Shown here piece by piece: positions 17,184-26,613 of a DNA stretch of 64,000 bases. Both the position numbers and the translations under genes were made by a program. The stretch spans positions 3,029,501 to 3,093,500 of the forward strand of contig CP046865.1 of the NCBI GenBank assembly GCA_039640505.1, in the 5' to 3' direction. Numbering within the stretch: position 1 is the stretch's first letter; each line of letters begins with the position of its first letter. This stretch comes from Rhodobacteraceae bacterium Araon29. Its GTDB lineage: Bacteria; Pseudomonadota; Alphaproteobacteria; Rhodobacterales; Rhodobacteraceae. A model generated the notes under the pieces. It was not told where the DNA came from, made no database searches, and saw only the letters and a program-made list of their open reading frames with translations.

Positions 17184-18005
17184 TCAGCCAAGTGCCATAT
17201 GACGGTTAACATCTTTGTAAAGCAAATATCGAAACGGTCCGGGCCCACCAGCATAGCATGCTTGCGGACAAAAGGCGCGCAGCCAGAGGTAATCGCCAGC
17301 CTCGACCTCAACCCAGTCCTGATTGAGACGGTAGACCGCTTTGCCCTGCAAGATATAAAGTCCGTGCTCCATTACATGGGTTTCAGCAAAAGGGATCACA
17401 GCTCCGGGCCGCAGCGTGACAATATTGACATGCATATCATGGCGCAGGTCTTGCGGATCGACAAAGCGGGTTGTCGTCCAGGCCCCATCGGTGTCGGGCA
17501 TTGCAATGGGGGTTTGGTCGCTCTCATGAACAACGAAGGCGGTCGGTTGTACAATTCCATCCACCGCGCAATACGCCTTTCTAATCCAGTGAAACAAAGC
17601 GCGCCCTTCGCCTTGGCTGTGTATTTCCCACTTGCAACCAGCCGGCAGGTAGGCATAGCTGCCCGGGCGCAGGTGATGCTCAGCGCCCTCTATGATCAGG
17701 CTTAACACCCCTTCAACAACAAACAGGACAGACTGTGCAGAGGGATCTGTTTCAGGCCGCTCACTGCCACCATCGGGCATCAACTCAACCATGTAATGGC
17801 TGAAGGTTTCTGTAAAACCAGAGAGCGGGCGGGCCAGAACCCACATCCGCATCCCCGTCCAAAACGGCAAAAAACTGGTGACAATGTCTCGGTTTGTTCC
17901 CCGCGGGATCACTACATACGACTCTGTAAAGACTGCACGATCAGTAAGCAATTGCGTTTGTGGCGGCAGGCCGCCGTGCGGACTGTAATCGGGGGGATGA
18001 GACAT
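17184..18005 (-). CDS. allE: (S)-ureidoglycine aminohydrolase
   Basis: A 273-residue double-cupin protein. Its N-terminal cupin has 'VVEGVLSLIIEG' and 'PGSYAYLPAGCKWEI'. The C-terminal cupin holds the likely Mn2+ site, E-x-H-x3-H in 'PFAETHVMEHGLYILQG' with a glutamine in 'AFCPQACYAGG', the ligand pattern known for UGHY/AllE. This enzyme releases ammonia from (S)-ureidoglycine in purine (allantoin) degradation. 'SYVVIPRGTNRDIVTSFLPFW' near the start is a family block. It is convergent with imuB, with the inverted repeat between them. No allantoinase or allantoate amidohydrolase is in the window. Confidence 0.85.
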   Translation of the reverse strand: MSHPPDYSPHGGLPPQTQLLTDRAVFTESYVVIPRGTNRDIVTSFLPFWTGMRMWVLARPLSGFTETFSHYMVELMPDGGSERPETDPSAQSVLFVVEGVLSLIIEGAEHHLRPGSYAYLPAGCKWEIHSQGEGRALFHWIRKAYCAVDGIVQPTAFVVHESDQTPIAMPDTDGAWTTTRFVDPQDLRHDMHVNIVTLRPGAVIPFAETHVMEHGLYILQGKAVYRLNQDWVEVEAGDYLWLRAFCPQACYAGGPGPFRYLLYKDVNRHMALG

Positions 18006-18106
18006 CTAGGGGCCTTTCTAGTTTAGATTGCTAAGCTAACGCGGGACTGGGCAAAAGAAAAAGCCACGAGTAACTTAAACAATCGCTTGTAAATTTTGAA
18101 AATCAT

Positions 18107-19417
18107 CTAAAGTCCCTGCGGCGTGCCGATCACCATGATGCGCAGCCTCTCTGGCTGAAACAGCCGCGCTGCCACGCGATTGGCCTCCGACAGGCTTACT
18201 GCTTCAATTTTACCGTTGCGATTAGCTATATAGCTGGGATCCAAACCCTGCAGCTGCATCCCGGCCAAGATACGCGCAATCTTTGCGTTGCCATCAAAGC
18301 GTAGTGGATAAGCACCGGTAAGATAGGTTTTTGCGCGCGTCAGCTCTTTTTCGGTGATGCCATCACGCGCGATTTTAGCCCATTCTGCCTTAAGTACGTC
18401 TATCGCTTCAGCCACCCGTTCATTGGCTGATGCAAATTGTCCAAGATAGAGATTGGCATAATCCGCGGTGACCAGATAAGTATTTACCCCATAGGTCAGA
18501 CCGCGGGTTTCGCGCAACTCGCGCATCAGACGGCTTTCAAACCCGTTGCCGCCAAAAATATAGTTAAGAATATAAGCCGCAAAGAAATCTGGATCATCAC
18601 GGTCAATGCCAGAGTGCCCAAACAGCGCCACGGACTGCGGCGTTGGAAAGTCGATCACCTGTATCCCTGTCTGCAATCCGATCGTTGCCGGCTCTAGCAG
18701 CGGCAGATCACTGTTTGGCGGCAAATCACCAAGCAGATTTTCGATCAAAGTCGAAAGCTCTTCTGCCGTAATGTCACCCACCGCTGAAACAACGACCCGC
18801 CCACGGACCAGCGTGTTGCGATGGCTGGAGACGATATCATCGCGGCGCAGCGCTGATACGGTCTCAGTGGTTCCAAGATCGTCGCTGCCATAGGGATGAC
18901 CGCCGTAAGCTTCGGCGTCAAAGGCTTTGCCCACCAGATCATTTGGGTCTTTTGTCTGCGCCCGAATTCCAGTCAACATCTGCGCCCGCACCCGTTCAAT
19001 TGCATCCTCGTCAAATCGGGGCGCGATCAGGGATTGCCGCAATAGGGCAACAGACCGCGCACGATTGGCCGTAAGAAACCGCGCGGATATCCCCAGCACA
19101 TCTTGATAGGCGCGGTAACCAAAGGATACCGCCAAGCCCTCTTTCGCGGCAGCGAAAGCCTGCGCGTCCATCTCACCCGAGCCTTCTTCCAACAAGCCGG
19201 TCATCAGCTGCGTCACACCGCGTTTTGCCAAAGGTTCAAGAGCCGAGCCACCGCGAAAATGCAGCTCGAGTGCCACAAAAGGAATGTTGTGGTCTTCAAC
19301 CAACCAAGCATTTATGCCCGACGGGGTGGTGAGGGTTTGCACGGCATTTGCCGCCCAGAGCGGCGCGGCCCATAGGCCGATGAAGATTGCGACAACAGCG
19401 CTAAAAATTCCCCGCAT
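18107..19417 (-). CDS. M16 family protein, non-catalytic partner
   Basis: A 436-residue M16 (pitrilysin/MPP-like) protein with a signal peptide (residues 1-23, ending 'APLWAA'). Both M16 domains are visible: 'LVEDHNIPFVALELHFRGG' near the start, and 'NYIFGGNGFESRLMRELRETRGLTY' in the second domain. The zinc motif HxxEH is absent; the equivalent position reads 'RGVTQLMTGLLEEG'. In bacterial M16B pairs one subunit carries the zinc site and the other supplies the R/Y pair, and this is the latter type. The ATG at 19417 shares its last base with the TGA of the upstream catalytic subunit, so the pair is translationally coupled. Confidence 0.88.
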   Translation of the reverse strand: MRGIFSAVVAIFIGLWAAPLWAANAVQTLTTPSGINAWLVEDHNIPFVALELHFRGGSALEPLAKRGVTQLMTGLLEEGSGEMDAQAFAAAKEGLAVSFGYRAYQDVLGISARFLTANRARSVALLRQSLIAPRFDEDAIERVRAQMLTGIRAQTKDPNDLVGKAFDAEAYGGHPYGSDDLGTTETVSALRRDDIVSSHRNTLVRGRVVVSAVGDITAEELSTLIENLLGDLPPNSDLPLLEPATIGLQTGIQVIDFPTPQSVALFGHSGIDRDDPDFFAAYILNYIFGGNGFESRLMRELRETRGLTYGVNTYLVTADYANLYLGQFASANERVAEAIDVLKAEWAKIARDGITEKELTRAKTYLTGAYPLRFDGNAKIARILAGMQLQGLDPSYIANRNGKIEAVSLSEANRVAARLFQPERLRIMVIGTPQGL

Positions 19418-20763
19418 CACTGCATCTCCTCTTCTGGTTTCATCAGCCAACCGGTGACCGAGCCCGCATCGCGTAAAATATCTTTCGCGGCCGCCATAAT
19501 ATCTTTGGCTGTGACCGCCTGAATGATATCAGGCCAGGCGTGAATATCGCTCAGCCCAAGCCCTGAGGTCAGCGCCGCCCCATAACTATTGGCCAGCCCT
19601 TGGACATTATCCCGGGCATAAATATCCGAGGCTGCAAACTGGGTTTTGATCCGCTTAAGCTGCTCAAGATCAACGCCGGCTTCAAAAAACTCTGCCAGCG
19701 CCTGATCAAGCGCCTCTTCAGCGGCTTGCAATGTGACGTCTGCTGAAGGGACAACTGCAAATCCGAAACTGCTGTCATCAAGCGATAACCCGTCATAAAA
19801 GGCTGCAGCATATACCGCAGTTGACGTCTCAAATTGCAATTTTTGCGTCAGCACAGACGTCTGCCCGCCCCCCAAAATTTCCGCCAGAAGGGTGAGCGCT
19901 GCGGCAGTGCTTTGATCCCCCGGGTCGCGCTCGGGGGCCAGATAGCTGCGCGTCATATAGGGCTGCGCTACTCTTTCATCGCGGTACGTCAGTCGCCGCG
20001 CCGCGATTTGCGGCGGCTCTTGCGGGCGGGCGCGCGGGCTTAGGTCCGGATTAGCGGACAAGGGCCCGTAATTTTTTTCTGCCAATTGGCGCACGTCATC
20101 GGGCAGCACATCACCGGCCACAACCAGCACCGCATTGTTGGGTGCATAATACTGCCGGTAAAAATCAAGCGCATCGCCGAGGTTTAGCTTTTCCATTTCG
20201 TGCCGCCATCCGATCACTGGCACTCCATAGCGGTGATTGAGAAAGAGCGCGGCGGTGCTTTGCTCGCGAAACATCGCTCCGGGACTGTTTTCCACACGTT
20301 GATTGCGTTCTTCGATGATCACTTCGCGTTCGGTCACAATATCCTCTTCACTGAGGTCGAGGTTGACCATACGGTCCGCTTCCATCTGCATCATCAAATC
20401 AAGCCGATCTGCTGCAACACGCTGGAAATAGGCGGTAAAGTCCTTACTGGTAAAGGCGTTATCGCTGCCGCCGTTTTCGGCCACCACTCGGGAAAATTCA
20501 CCGGATTCAAGGGTTTTGGTCTGCTTAAACAGCAAGTGTTCAAGAAAATGTGCGATCCCTGAAACCCCCGCAGTTTCATCGGCAGATCCGGCTCGGTACC
20601 ATAGCATATGCACCACCACCGGTGCACGGTGATCTTCGATCACCACCACCTGAAGTCCGTTATCAAGCGTAAAATCAGTGACCTGATCAGCGATGTCAGC
20701 AGGGGCTGCCAAAGGGATAATCAGCAAACCAATCCATGGCAGACAGAAACGAAACACTTTCAT
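19417..20763 (-). CDS. M16 zinc metallopeptidase, catalytic subunit
   Basis: A 448-residue pitrilysin-family peptidase with a signal peptide (residues 1-22). The inverted zinc motif HFLEH lies at His72, Glu75 and His76, and the distal glutamate comes from 'IVTEREVIIEERNQR'. This matches periplasmic M16B proteases that work as heterodimers with the next gene. The ATG at 20763, just before the signal peptide, is preferred over a longer frame beginning 18 codons upstream; GAGGAGGGG-like purines lie before it. The pair follows lspA and a small lipoprotein, an order common in Rhodobacterales. Substrates are unknown. Confidence 0.88.
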   Translation of the reverse strand: MKVFRFCLPWIGLLIIPLAAPADIADQVTDFTLDNGLQVVVIEDHRAPVVVHMLWYRAGSADETAGVSGIAHFLEHLLFKQTKTLESGEFSRVVAENGGSDNAFTSKDFTAYFQRVAADRLDLMMQMEADRMVNLDLSEEDIVTEREVIIEERNQRVENSPGAMFREQSTAALFLNHRYGVPVIGWRHEMEKLNLGDALDFYRQYYAPNNAVLVVAGDVLPDDVRQLAEKNYGPLSANPDLSPRARPQEPPQIAARRLTYRDERVAQPYMTRSYLAPERDPGDQSTAAALTLLAEILGGGQTSVLTQKLQFETSTAVYAAAFYDGLSLDDSSFGFAVVPSADVTLQAAEEALDQALAEFFEAGVDLEQLKRIKTQFAASDIYARDNVQGLANSYGAALTSGLGLSDIHAWPDIIQAVTAKDIMAAAKDILRDAGSVTGWLMKPEEEMQ

Positions 20764-20920
20764 CAATCCCCTCCTCTTTGGCTCAAAGATATCTTGCTGC
20801 CAGAAGGTTTCAACCAACCGCAGTTGGTTTCTTGCTCCGATAAGCCAATTATCGCTCAGGATTTTGATGGTTTTGCCTTCAGATCAAGGTTGACACGCCG
20901 CCGCCGGCCCATATTTGAGT
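20764..20920 (-). other. Gap with possible remnant of DUF3035 gene C-terminus
   Basis: Between the small lipoprotein stop and the M16 start, other frames on the minus strand carry short peptide-like pieces such as 'GRRRRVNLDLKAK' and 'KTIKILSDNW'. Together they could be the rest of the lipoprotein gene after two frameshifts. This is a reading of weak similarity, not proof. Confidence 0.3.
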
Positions 20921-21100
20921 TTATTCAGGCGGCGGCAGCGTGCCCAATGAGGTAGGCAATCGCAGCGGGCCCTGCTTTATTAGACTGCGCTCATGCGGCG
21001 ATATATTTGCATTACCGAAGCCTGACAGCGCCGCAGTCGTTTCACTGCATCCACCCACTAAGCCCACGGCCATAAAAAATAAAACCATCCGCAAACGCAT
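20921..21100 (-). CDS. Small lipoprotein, possible truncated DUF3035 (BamF-like)
   Basis: A 59-codon frame not reported by simple gene length limits. It begins MRLRMVLFFMAVGLVGGC, a lipoprotein signal with the lipid-accepting Cys at residue 18. The mature part reads 'SETTAALSGFGNANISPHER' and ends 'GPLRLPTSLGTLPPPE'. The 'P-L-x-L-P-x-x-L-x-x-L-P-x-P' pattern recalls the DUF3035 (BamF) lipoproteins that sit between lspA and M16 peptidases in Rhodobacterales, but those are usually much longer. A strong AGGTGAGGGGGAAGGG purine stretch precedes the ATG. It is either a genuinely short lipoprotein or a decayed gene. Confidence 0.6.
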   Translation of the reverse strand: MRLRMVLFFMAVGLVGGCSETTAALSGFGNANISPHERSLIKQGPLRLPTSLGTLPPPE

Positions 21101-21155
21101 CCCTTCCCCCTCACCTAAGATCAGCTTTAAAGCGATCTTTGCGATTGGTCACTCT

Positions 21156-21638
21156 CTATTTTGTGTCAGCCGCTTTGGGCGGATCAGAAAAAAACATAAG
21201 CCCGATAGCGCCCGCGAAAATTGATACATCTGCAAGGTTAAACGCAAACGGATTATCCAATCCGCAGCATGACATATTTAGAAAATCGGCCACTGCACCA
21301 TAGATTGCACGATCCAATGCATTGCTGAGCGCGCCGCCTATCAAAAGCCCGCCCGATATAAGCCCAAGCCTACTCAGAGGCGTGCGGCGAAGCCAAATGG
21401 CGATGGCTGCTGAGACAACCACAGCGAAGCCGATTAAAAGCCAGCGCTGCAGGGCACTGTCGCCTGAAAACAAACCAAAGTTTACCCCATAATTCCATGC
21501 CATTCGGAAATTCAAATAGGGTGGGAAAACCTCAAGCTCAAATTGGTTTCTGAGGTCGATCCCAAAGACCACGACATATTTGCTAATCTGGTCAATCAGC
21601 AAGGCGGCAAGAGTTGAGATAAGCGTTAATCTATGCAT
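21156..21638 (-). CDS. lspA: Lipoprotein signal peptidase (SPase II)
   Basis: A 160-residue inner-membrane protein with four hydrophobic segments. The two catalytic aspartates can be placed at Asp118 ('GAVADFLN') and Asp137 ('FNLADVSIFAG'), inside the conserved blocks 'GGALSNALDR' and 'AFNLADVSI'. 'LIDQISKYVV' near the N-terminus is the other family marker. It cleaves the signal peptide of diacylglyceryl-modified prolipoproteins. It starts 3 bases after purH on the same strand and is followed by a small lipoprotein gene, a plausible client. Confidence 0.93.
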   Translation of the reverse strand: MHRLTLISTLAALLIDQISKYVVVFGIDLRNQFELEVFPPYLNFRMAWNYGVNFGLFSGDSALQRWLLIGFAVVVSAAIAIWLRRTPLSRLGLISGGLLIGGALSNALDRAIYGAVADFLNMSCCGLDNPFAFNLADVSIFAGAIGLMFFSDPPKAADTK

Positions 21639-21641
21639 AGC

Positions 21642-23231
21642 TTAATGCCTAAAATGACGCATGCCGGTGAACACCATTGCCAGTCCGGCAGCATCGGCGG
21701 CGGCGATCACCTCATCATCGCGCATTGAGCCGCCGGGTTGGATTATGGCTGTTGCGCCAGCTTCGGCAGCGGTCATCAACCCGTCAGCGAAAGGAAAAAA
21801 CGCATCAGACGCCACTACAGAGCCTTGGGTCAAAGGCGCGCTTAGCCCTAGTGTTTCAGCCATATCTTCGGCTTTTCGTGCCGCAATGCGGCAACTGTCG
21901 ACACGGCTCATCTGGCCAGCTCCAATGCCCACTGTTGCCGCCTCTTTGGCATAAACAATGGCATTGGATTTCACATGCTTTGTCACCCGCCACGCGAACA
22001 ACATATCAGCCAGCTCTTGGGCGCTAGGCGCGCGTTTGCTGACCACTGTGAGGTCAGCTTCGGTGATATGGCCAGTGTCTTTGTCCTGCAATAAAAACCC
22101 ACCAGCCACTTGCCGCAGGGTTGCCCCGGGCTGCTGCGGATCGGCCATCCCGCCGGTGGTCAGCAGCCGAAGGTTTTTCTTGGCGGCAAAAACTGCGATT
22201 GCCTCGGCAGTGGCGTCCGGCGCAATCACAACCTCGGTGAAGATTTTGCTAATCTCTTCAGCCGTGGCTTTATCTAGGGTTTGATTGACGGCGATAATTC
22301 CGCCAAAAGCGCTGGTGCGGTCGCAATCAAATGCCGAAGTATAGGCCGCTGCAAGGCTTTCGCCGCGCGCCACACCGCAGGGGTTTGCGTGTTTGACAAT
22401 CACGCAAGCTGGTCCACCAGCGGCGTCAAATTCACTAGCCAGCTCAAAAGCGGCATCGGTGTCATTGATATTGTTATACGACAGCTCTTTGCCCTGATGC
22501 TGAATGGCTGTGGCCACCCCGGCGCGGGCGTTGCCATCCACATAAAACGACGCTGATTGATGCGGGTTTTCGCCATAGCGCAGGCTCTGCGCCAAATTTC
22601 CCGCCTGACTGTGCCGCCTAGGGGATTTATTGCCCAAAGCCTGTGCCATCCAGCCCGAAACCGCCGCATCATAGGCCGCGCAGCGTGCATAGGCGCGCTG
22701 CGCCATTTGCTGGCGGAACGCATATGAGGTCTGGCCATCCTGCGCCGCCAATTCGCCCAGAAGCGCCTCGTAATCCTCGACATCCACCACGGTGGTCACA
22801 AAGCGGTGGTTTTTTGCGGCTGCCCGGATCATGGCTGGACCGCCAATATCTATATTTTCAACGCAGCTGTCATAGTCGCCGCCGCCAGCGACTGTTTGCT
22901 CAAAGGGGTAAAGGTTGACCACCAAAAGGTCGATCCCGGCAATATCATGGGCCTCCATTGCGGCCTGATGATCGGGATTATCGCGCAGCGCCAGCAAGCC
23001 ACCATGCACCTTGGGGTGCAGGGTTTTGACACGCCCATCCATCATTTCGGGAAACTGGGTAACAGCAGCAACATCCGTCACTTCTATGCCGCTGTCACGT
23101 AAAGCCTTGGCACTGCCACCGGTGGACAGAATCTCAACACCGCTTGCGCTGAGCGCTTGGGCCAAATCAATAAGGCCAGTTTTATCGGAAACAGAAAGCA
23201 ATGCACGGCGCAGCGGGAAAAGATCAGTCAT
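21642..23231 (-). CDS. purH: Bifunctional AICAR transformylase / IMP cyclohydrolase
   Basis: A 529-residue enzyme for the last two steps of purine synthesis: formylation of AICAR and ring closure to IMP. The N-terminal IMP cyclohydrolase part (to about residue 200) starts '[20 protein letters not shown]' and contains '[19 protein letters not shown]'. The transformylase part has '[14 protein letters not shown]', the catalytic Lys-His region '[13 protein letters not shown]' and '[11 protein letters not shown]' near the end. Full family length. It lies in the rsmB, heparinase-like, purH, lspA run. Confidence 0.95.
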   Translation of the reverse strand: MTDLFPLRRALLSVSDKTGLIDLAQALSASGVEILSTGGSAKALRDSGIEVTDVAAVTQFPEMMDGRVKTLHPKVHGGLLALRDNPDHQAAMEAHDIAGIDLLVVNLYPFEQTVAGGGDYDSCVENIDIGGPAMIRAAAKNHRFVTTVVDVEDYEALLGELAAQDGQTSYAFRQQMAQRAYARCAAYDAAVSGWMAQALGNKSPRRHSQAGNLAQSLRYGENPHQSASFYVDGNARAGVATAIQHQGKELSYNNINDTDAAFELASEFDAAGGPACVIVKHANPCGVARGESLAAAYTSAFDCDRTSAFGGIIAVNQTLDKATAEEISKIFTEVVIAPDATAEAIAVFAAKKNLRLLTTGGMADPQQPGATLRQVAGGFLLQDKDTGHITEADLTVVSKRAPSAQELADMLFAWRVTKHVKSNAIVYAKEAATVGIGAGQMSRVDSCRIAARKAEDMAETLGLSAPLTQGSVVASDAFFPFADGLMTAAEAGATAIIQPGGSMRDDEVIAAADAAGLAMVFTGMRHFRH

Positions 23232-23254
23232 CAGTAATAGGGTCCATTTTTTAG

Positions 23255-25000
23255 TTAACCGGCAGCTGTCACATCCAAATTCACATCACGCACTGCGACT
23301 GCGGTGTCATGCGCTTTGGACAGGGACCAGCTGATGCGCGATGCATACTCTATTGCGCGCTGAGATAAAACGATCTGTTTTGTCGCGCGTGGGTGCAGCC
23401 GGCCATTTTCCAGATAAACACTGTTTTCAAGCTGAATCTGGCAGCTGCTATCAAACCGGAGCACCCAGATTTCACCACTTTTTAGCGTCAAGGAAACCGC
23501 AGTGCCGCCCAGATCAACTTGCGGATCTACATCTGGATGCAGATGCAGGCGTACCTGATAGGCAAGACCGGCAAGCTCTGAGGTCTCAAACGCTTTATTG
23601 AAGGCGCGCTTATCTTTGTCCTCTATGGCCATCAATATATCTTCGGCAACCAGCGCACGGCCATCTGACGACAATTCAAGCTTGCGCACATGGGTCAGCC
23701 CATTGAGAGCCACATAGCCATTGTGTCCGCCTTCAAATCGGATTTTATCACCCATTTGTTTGATTTCACACAGCAGTTTGGTAGGCCCATCGATCAACGC
23801 CTCACGCGCGCGCGCGCCATAGCTTAGGGTGCGGCCCAGCCGGGCACTGGACAGCCCGTCGATATAAAGTGTTGAATGCGATGGCGTTGCCCGCCCCGCA
23901 CGCCGCCAGGCGGCGCCATAGCTGACACCTGATCCACAATTGACAATCAATGGCCGCCGACCAGAGCACAGCTCAAAGGCCAAACTAGAAGCATGCGCAT
24001 TAATCGAGGCCCGCCCAAAGGGTGGCCGCGCAGCATCAATAATCACACTGGTGCGCCCGGCAGACAGCCGCGCATATCCCATTGCCAATGCATTGCTTTC
24101 AATTGTTTTATTCCCCGATTGCACCAAAGCATGGTCAAGCCGGCCTTCAATGCCGCGGCCGCCACCATGAAACCGCGCCAGACTACCATCGCTATGACGC
24201 AAGCTGCGCAGGGTTGGGGCGATCCGGTCAATGGCATCAAGATGCGCGGGCGCCGGTGTCCAACCTGCATCACGCAGCGCCGTCACGGTCCAAGTTAGCA
24301 GCGTAAACACCTCAAGCAATTCTTCGGGGTTTCGGGTCAGAATACCACCCGAAGCATCAATCTGGGTACGACATTCACGCGCCAGCGCACTGGTTGCAGG
24401 GGCAACGTAATGTTGCATATTCTTGAGCGCCAAACCTGCATAAATCAGCCCTGACAAAGCCTCAAAGCGCGGCAATCCAGGGGCCGCTTTGGACCACCGA
24501 CGCCCCAAAAACATGGATTGCCGGCCAAGCGCGAGGAAAAATTCATCGCGCGCCTTGGGCGATTTGTCCTGCACCAACATCAAGCCATGATGCACCCAGC
24601 GAATAAGACGCCGGCCGGTTAAATCCGGCACCCAGCCAGCGCCGCGTCCTCCACCATATCGCTTGATCCAATCCGTGGTCCATACCGCAGCCAGCTTGCC
24701 CGCCTGTGGGGTGCCCACTGCCGCCAGATCGTCAAGCCAGCCAAAGCCATGCACTTCATCAAGAAATTCCTGTTCGCGCACCGGAATATCCCAAGGCGCT
24801 TTGCCAGGGGCTTCAACCAAATGACCTGCAAACATCAAATTTCCCGCACAAAGCTGTTTGCCGCGCGCATAGCTGCCAATCGAGCGTGGCTCGGGCGCCA
24901 CTTTGAACTCGGTTTCAGGCCGCGAAAACCGCAGCACACGTGCCGTCAGCCCGTGCATCACTTGCAAATACAATTGCGATAGATTGTTAGCTTGTGCCAT
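23255..25000 (-). CDS. Heparinase II/III family protein
   Basis: A 581-residue protein of the heparinase II/III-like family, with an alpha/alpha-toroid N-terminal part (residues about 60-330) and a beta-sandwich C-terminal half. '[16 protein letters not shown]' and '[23 protein letters not shown]' are the conserved central blocks, the latter with the His expected in the lyase site. Characterised relatives degrade uronic-acid polysaccharides, but the Rhodobacterales copy is always beside purH and rsmB and its substrate is not established. No signal peptide was seen, which is odd for an extracellular lyase. It lies 23 bases upstream of purH. Confidence 0.85.
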   Translation of the reverse strand: MAQANNLSQLYLQVMHGLTARVLRFSRPETEFKVAPEPRSIGSYARGKQLCAGNLMFAGHLVEAPGKAPWDIPVREQEFLDEVHGFGWLDDLAAVGTPQAGKLAAVWTTDWIKRYGGGRGAGWVPDLTGRRLIRWVHHGLMLVQDKSPKARDEFFLALGRQSMFLGRRWSKAAPGLPRFEALSGLIYAGLALKNMQHYVAPATSALARECRTQIDASGGILTRNPEELLEVFTLLTWTVTALRDAGWTPAPAHLDAIDRIAPTLRSLRHSDGSLARFHGGGRGIEGRLDHALVQSGNKTIESNALAMGYARLSAGRTSVIIDAARPPFGRASINAHASSLAFELCSGRRPLIVNCGSGVSYGAAWRRAGRATPSHSTLYIDGLSSARLGRTLSYGARAREALIDGPTKLLCEIKQMGDKIRFEGGHNGYVALNGLTHVRKLELSSDGRALVAEDILMAIEDKDKRAFNKAFETSELAGLAYQVRLHLHPDVDPQVDLGGTAVSLTLKSGEIWVLRFDSSCQIQLENSVYLENGRLHPRATKQIVLSQRAIEYASRISWSLSKAHDTAVAVRDVNLDVTAAG

Positions 25001-25087
25001 TCACCCCGCCCTACTCGAGAACTGGCCTGTGAGTATCTCGTAAACTATATTCAAACGGGACTGGAGAGTCACGGCACAATCATCCCC

Positions 25088-26371
25088 CTATTGTCCATCC
25101 CAGCGTAAAATCGAAATGAAAAATCCATCAAGGCCGCCTTGCTCTGGCAACATATCCGGCCGCAGGCGCAAGCCTTCGGGGACAGACCTCATTTGCGAAT
25201 CAACAAACCCTGCCTCGAACGCGCTGGGATCAATTTTTAGACCGGGATGCCGCTTAAGCGCCTCTTCGATTTGGCACTCGCCCTCATCCGGCAAAAGGGA
25301 ACAGGTGCAAAAGACTAAGCGCCCACCGGGCTTTAGCAAGCTGGTCGCATGGTCAATCATGCCGCTTTGCAGCTCTATCAGTTCGAAAAACTCACTACCA
25401 TCTTTGGCATAGGGCAGGTCAGGATGGCGGCGAATGGTGCCAGTGGCAGAGCAAGGCGCATCCAGTAAGATGATATCATAGTCTGCGCCTTGGTACTCCA
25501 GCGCGTCTTGCACCTCTAGCTGCGCCGTAAGCTTGGTGCGGGCCAGATTTTCCTCGATCCGCCCAAGCCGCGTGGCCGAGATATCAATCGCGCGCACCTC
25601 AGCGCCGGCGGCCGCCAATTGCAGGGTTTTGCCCCCCGGGGCAGCACAAAGATCAAGCGCGGACAGCCCTGCAATATTGCCCAAAAGCCGAACCGGAAGC
25701 GCCGCAGCCGCATCCTGAACCCACCACGCGCCACTATCATACCCCGGCAAGGCAGATATCTGCCCTGCTGCAGACAGGCGAAGCGATCCACCAAGCACCA
25801 CCTCGGCGCCAAGCTTTTCAGCCCAGTGATCAAGCTTGTCAGGGTTTTTAACCGTGATATCCACAGGCGGAGTTTGAAAATGCGCCCGCTCTATCTCTGC
25901 CACTTTGGGCGGTCCATAAGCCGCTTGGAGCGGTTTGCGCAGCCATTTGGGCAAATGCGGCACCCGCAGCTCGCCGTAAGCTGCCGGCCCATCGGCTGCA
26001 ACCTTACGCAGCACCGCATTGGCAAGCCCCTTTAGGTGACCGCCGCGTTTTGTCCCCGCCACTAAATTCACCGCCGCATTGACCACCCCATGCGGATCGC
26101 CGCCACTGCACAGTTCATACGCTGCCAGCCGCAGAATATTGCGCACATTGTCCGGTGGGGTTTTGCGCAGATGCCGCGATAAAAGACGATCGACGCGCTC
26201 AAGACCGCGTAGAGTTTCAACCGCCAGTCGTTGGGCGCGGGCGCGATCGCCGGGCGGTAGGGCCTGCAGCACACCACTGGCAATAATTTCGGCCATCAAA
26301 CGGCGCTCGATCAGAACCGCATTTAGCAGCTGAACAGCGCCGCCGCGGGCGGTTTCGGGCGGTTTCGGCAT
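25088..26371 (-). CDS. rsmB: 16S rRNA m5C967 methyltransferase RsmB type
   Basis: A 427-residue SAM-dependent rRNA methyltransferase. Residues about 10-140 form an all-helical NusB-like RNA-binding domain, including 'VRNILRLAAYELC' and 'VVNAAVNLV'. The C-terminal Rossmann domain contains 'ALDLCAAPGGKTLQLAA' (SAM binding), 'DIILLDAPCSATGTIRRHPD' and 'FCTCSLLPDEGECQ'; the latter two supply the release and catalytic cysteines. It methylates C5 of a cytosine in 16S rRNA. It is divergent from a small SdhAF4-type gene. Confidence 0.92.
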   Translation of the reverse strand: MPKPPETARGGAVQLLNAVLIERRLMAEIIASGVLQALPPGDRARAQRLAVETLRGLERVDRLLSRHLRKTPPDNVRNILRLAAYELCSGGDPHGVVNAAVNLVAGTKRGGHLKGLANAVLRKVAADGPAAYGELRVPHLPKWLRKPLQAAYGPPKVAEIERAHFQTPPVDITVKNPDKLDHWAEKLGAEVVLGGSLRLSAAGQISALPGYDSGAWWVQDAAAALPVRLLGNIAGLSALDLCAAPGGKTLQLAAAGAEVRAIDISATRLGRIEENLARTKLTAQLEVQDALEYQGADYDIILLDAPCSATGTIRRHPDLPYAKDGSEFFELIELQSGMIDHATSLLKPGGRLVFCTCSLLPDEGECQIEEALKRHPGLKIDPSAFEAGFVDSQMRSVPEGLRLRPDMLPEQGGLDGFFISILRWDGQ

Positions 26372-26436
26372 TGATTGATCCTTGCCTTGGCTAGACGGCC
26401 GCGTATATCAAGACAAAGAGCAAGAGGAAAGAGCGC

Positions 26437-26610
26437 ATGAGCGAGAAAAAAGACCTGCCAGAGGCCGCTAAGCGGGCCCTTGCCGAAGCCGAAGAACGGC
26501 GCAAAGCGGCGCAAGCGGTCACGCGGCCCAAAGAGTTGGGCGGGCGCGATGGCCCCGAACCCGTCCGCTATGGTGATTGGGAAAAAAATGGCCTTGCGAT
26601 TGATTTTTAG
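26437..26610 (+). CDS. DUF1674 / succinate dehydrogenase assembly factor 4 homologue
   Basis: A 57-codon gene read directly: it starts MSEKKDLPEAAKRALAEAEE and ends 'RYGDWEKNGLAIDF', the hallmark C-terminus of DUF1674/SdhAF4 proteins. The eukaryotic homologue helps assemble the flavoprotein subunit of succinate dehydrogenase, and the bacterial role is inferred from that. A CAAGAGGAAAGAG ribosome site precedes the ATG. The gene is divergent from rsmB and convergent with fmt, whose stop lies only 4 bases away. It is too short for many gene callers. Confidence 0.88.
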   Translation: MSEKKDLPEAAKRALAEAEERRKAAQAVTRPKELGGRDGPEPVRYGDWEKNGLAIDF

Positions 26611-26613
26611 CGC

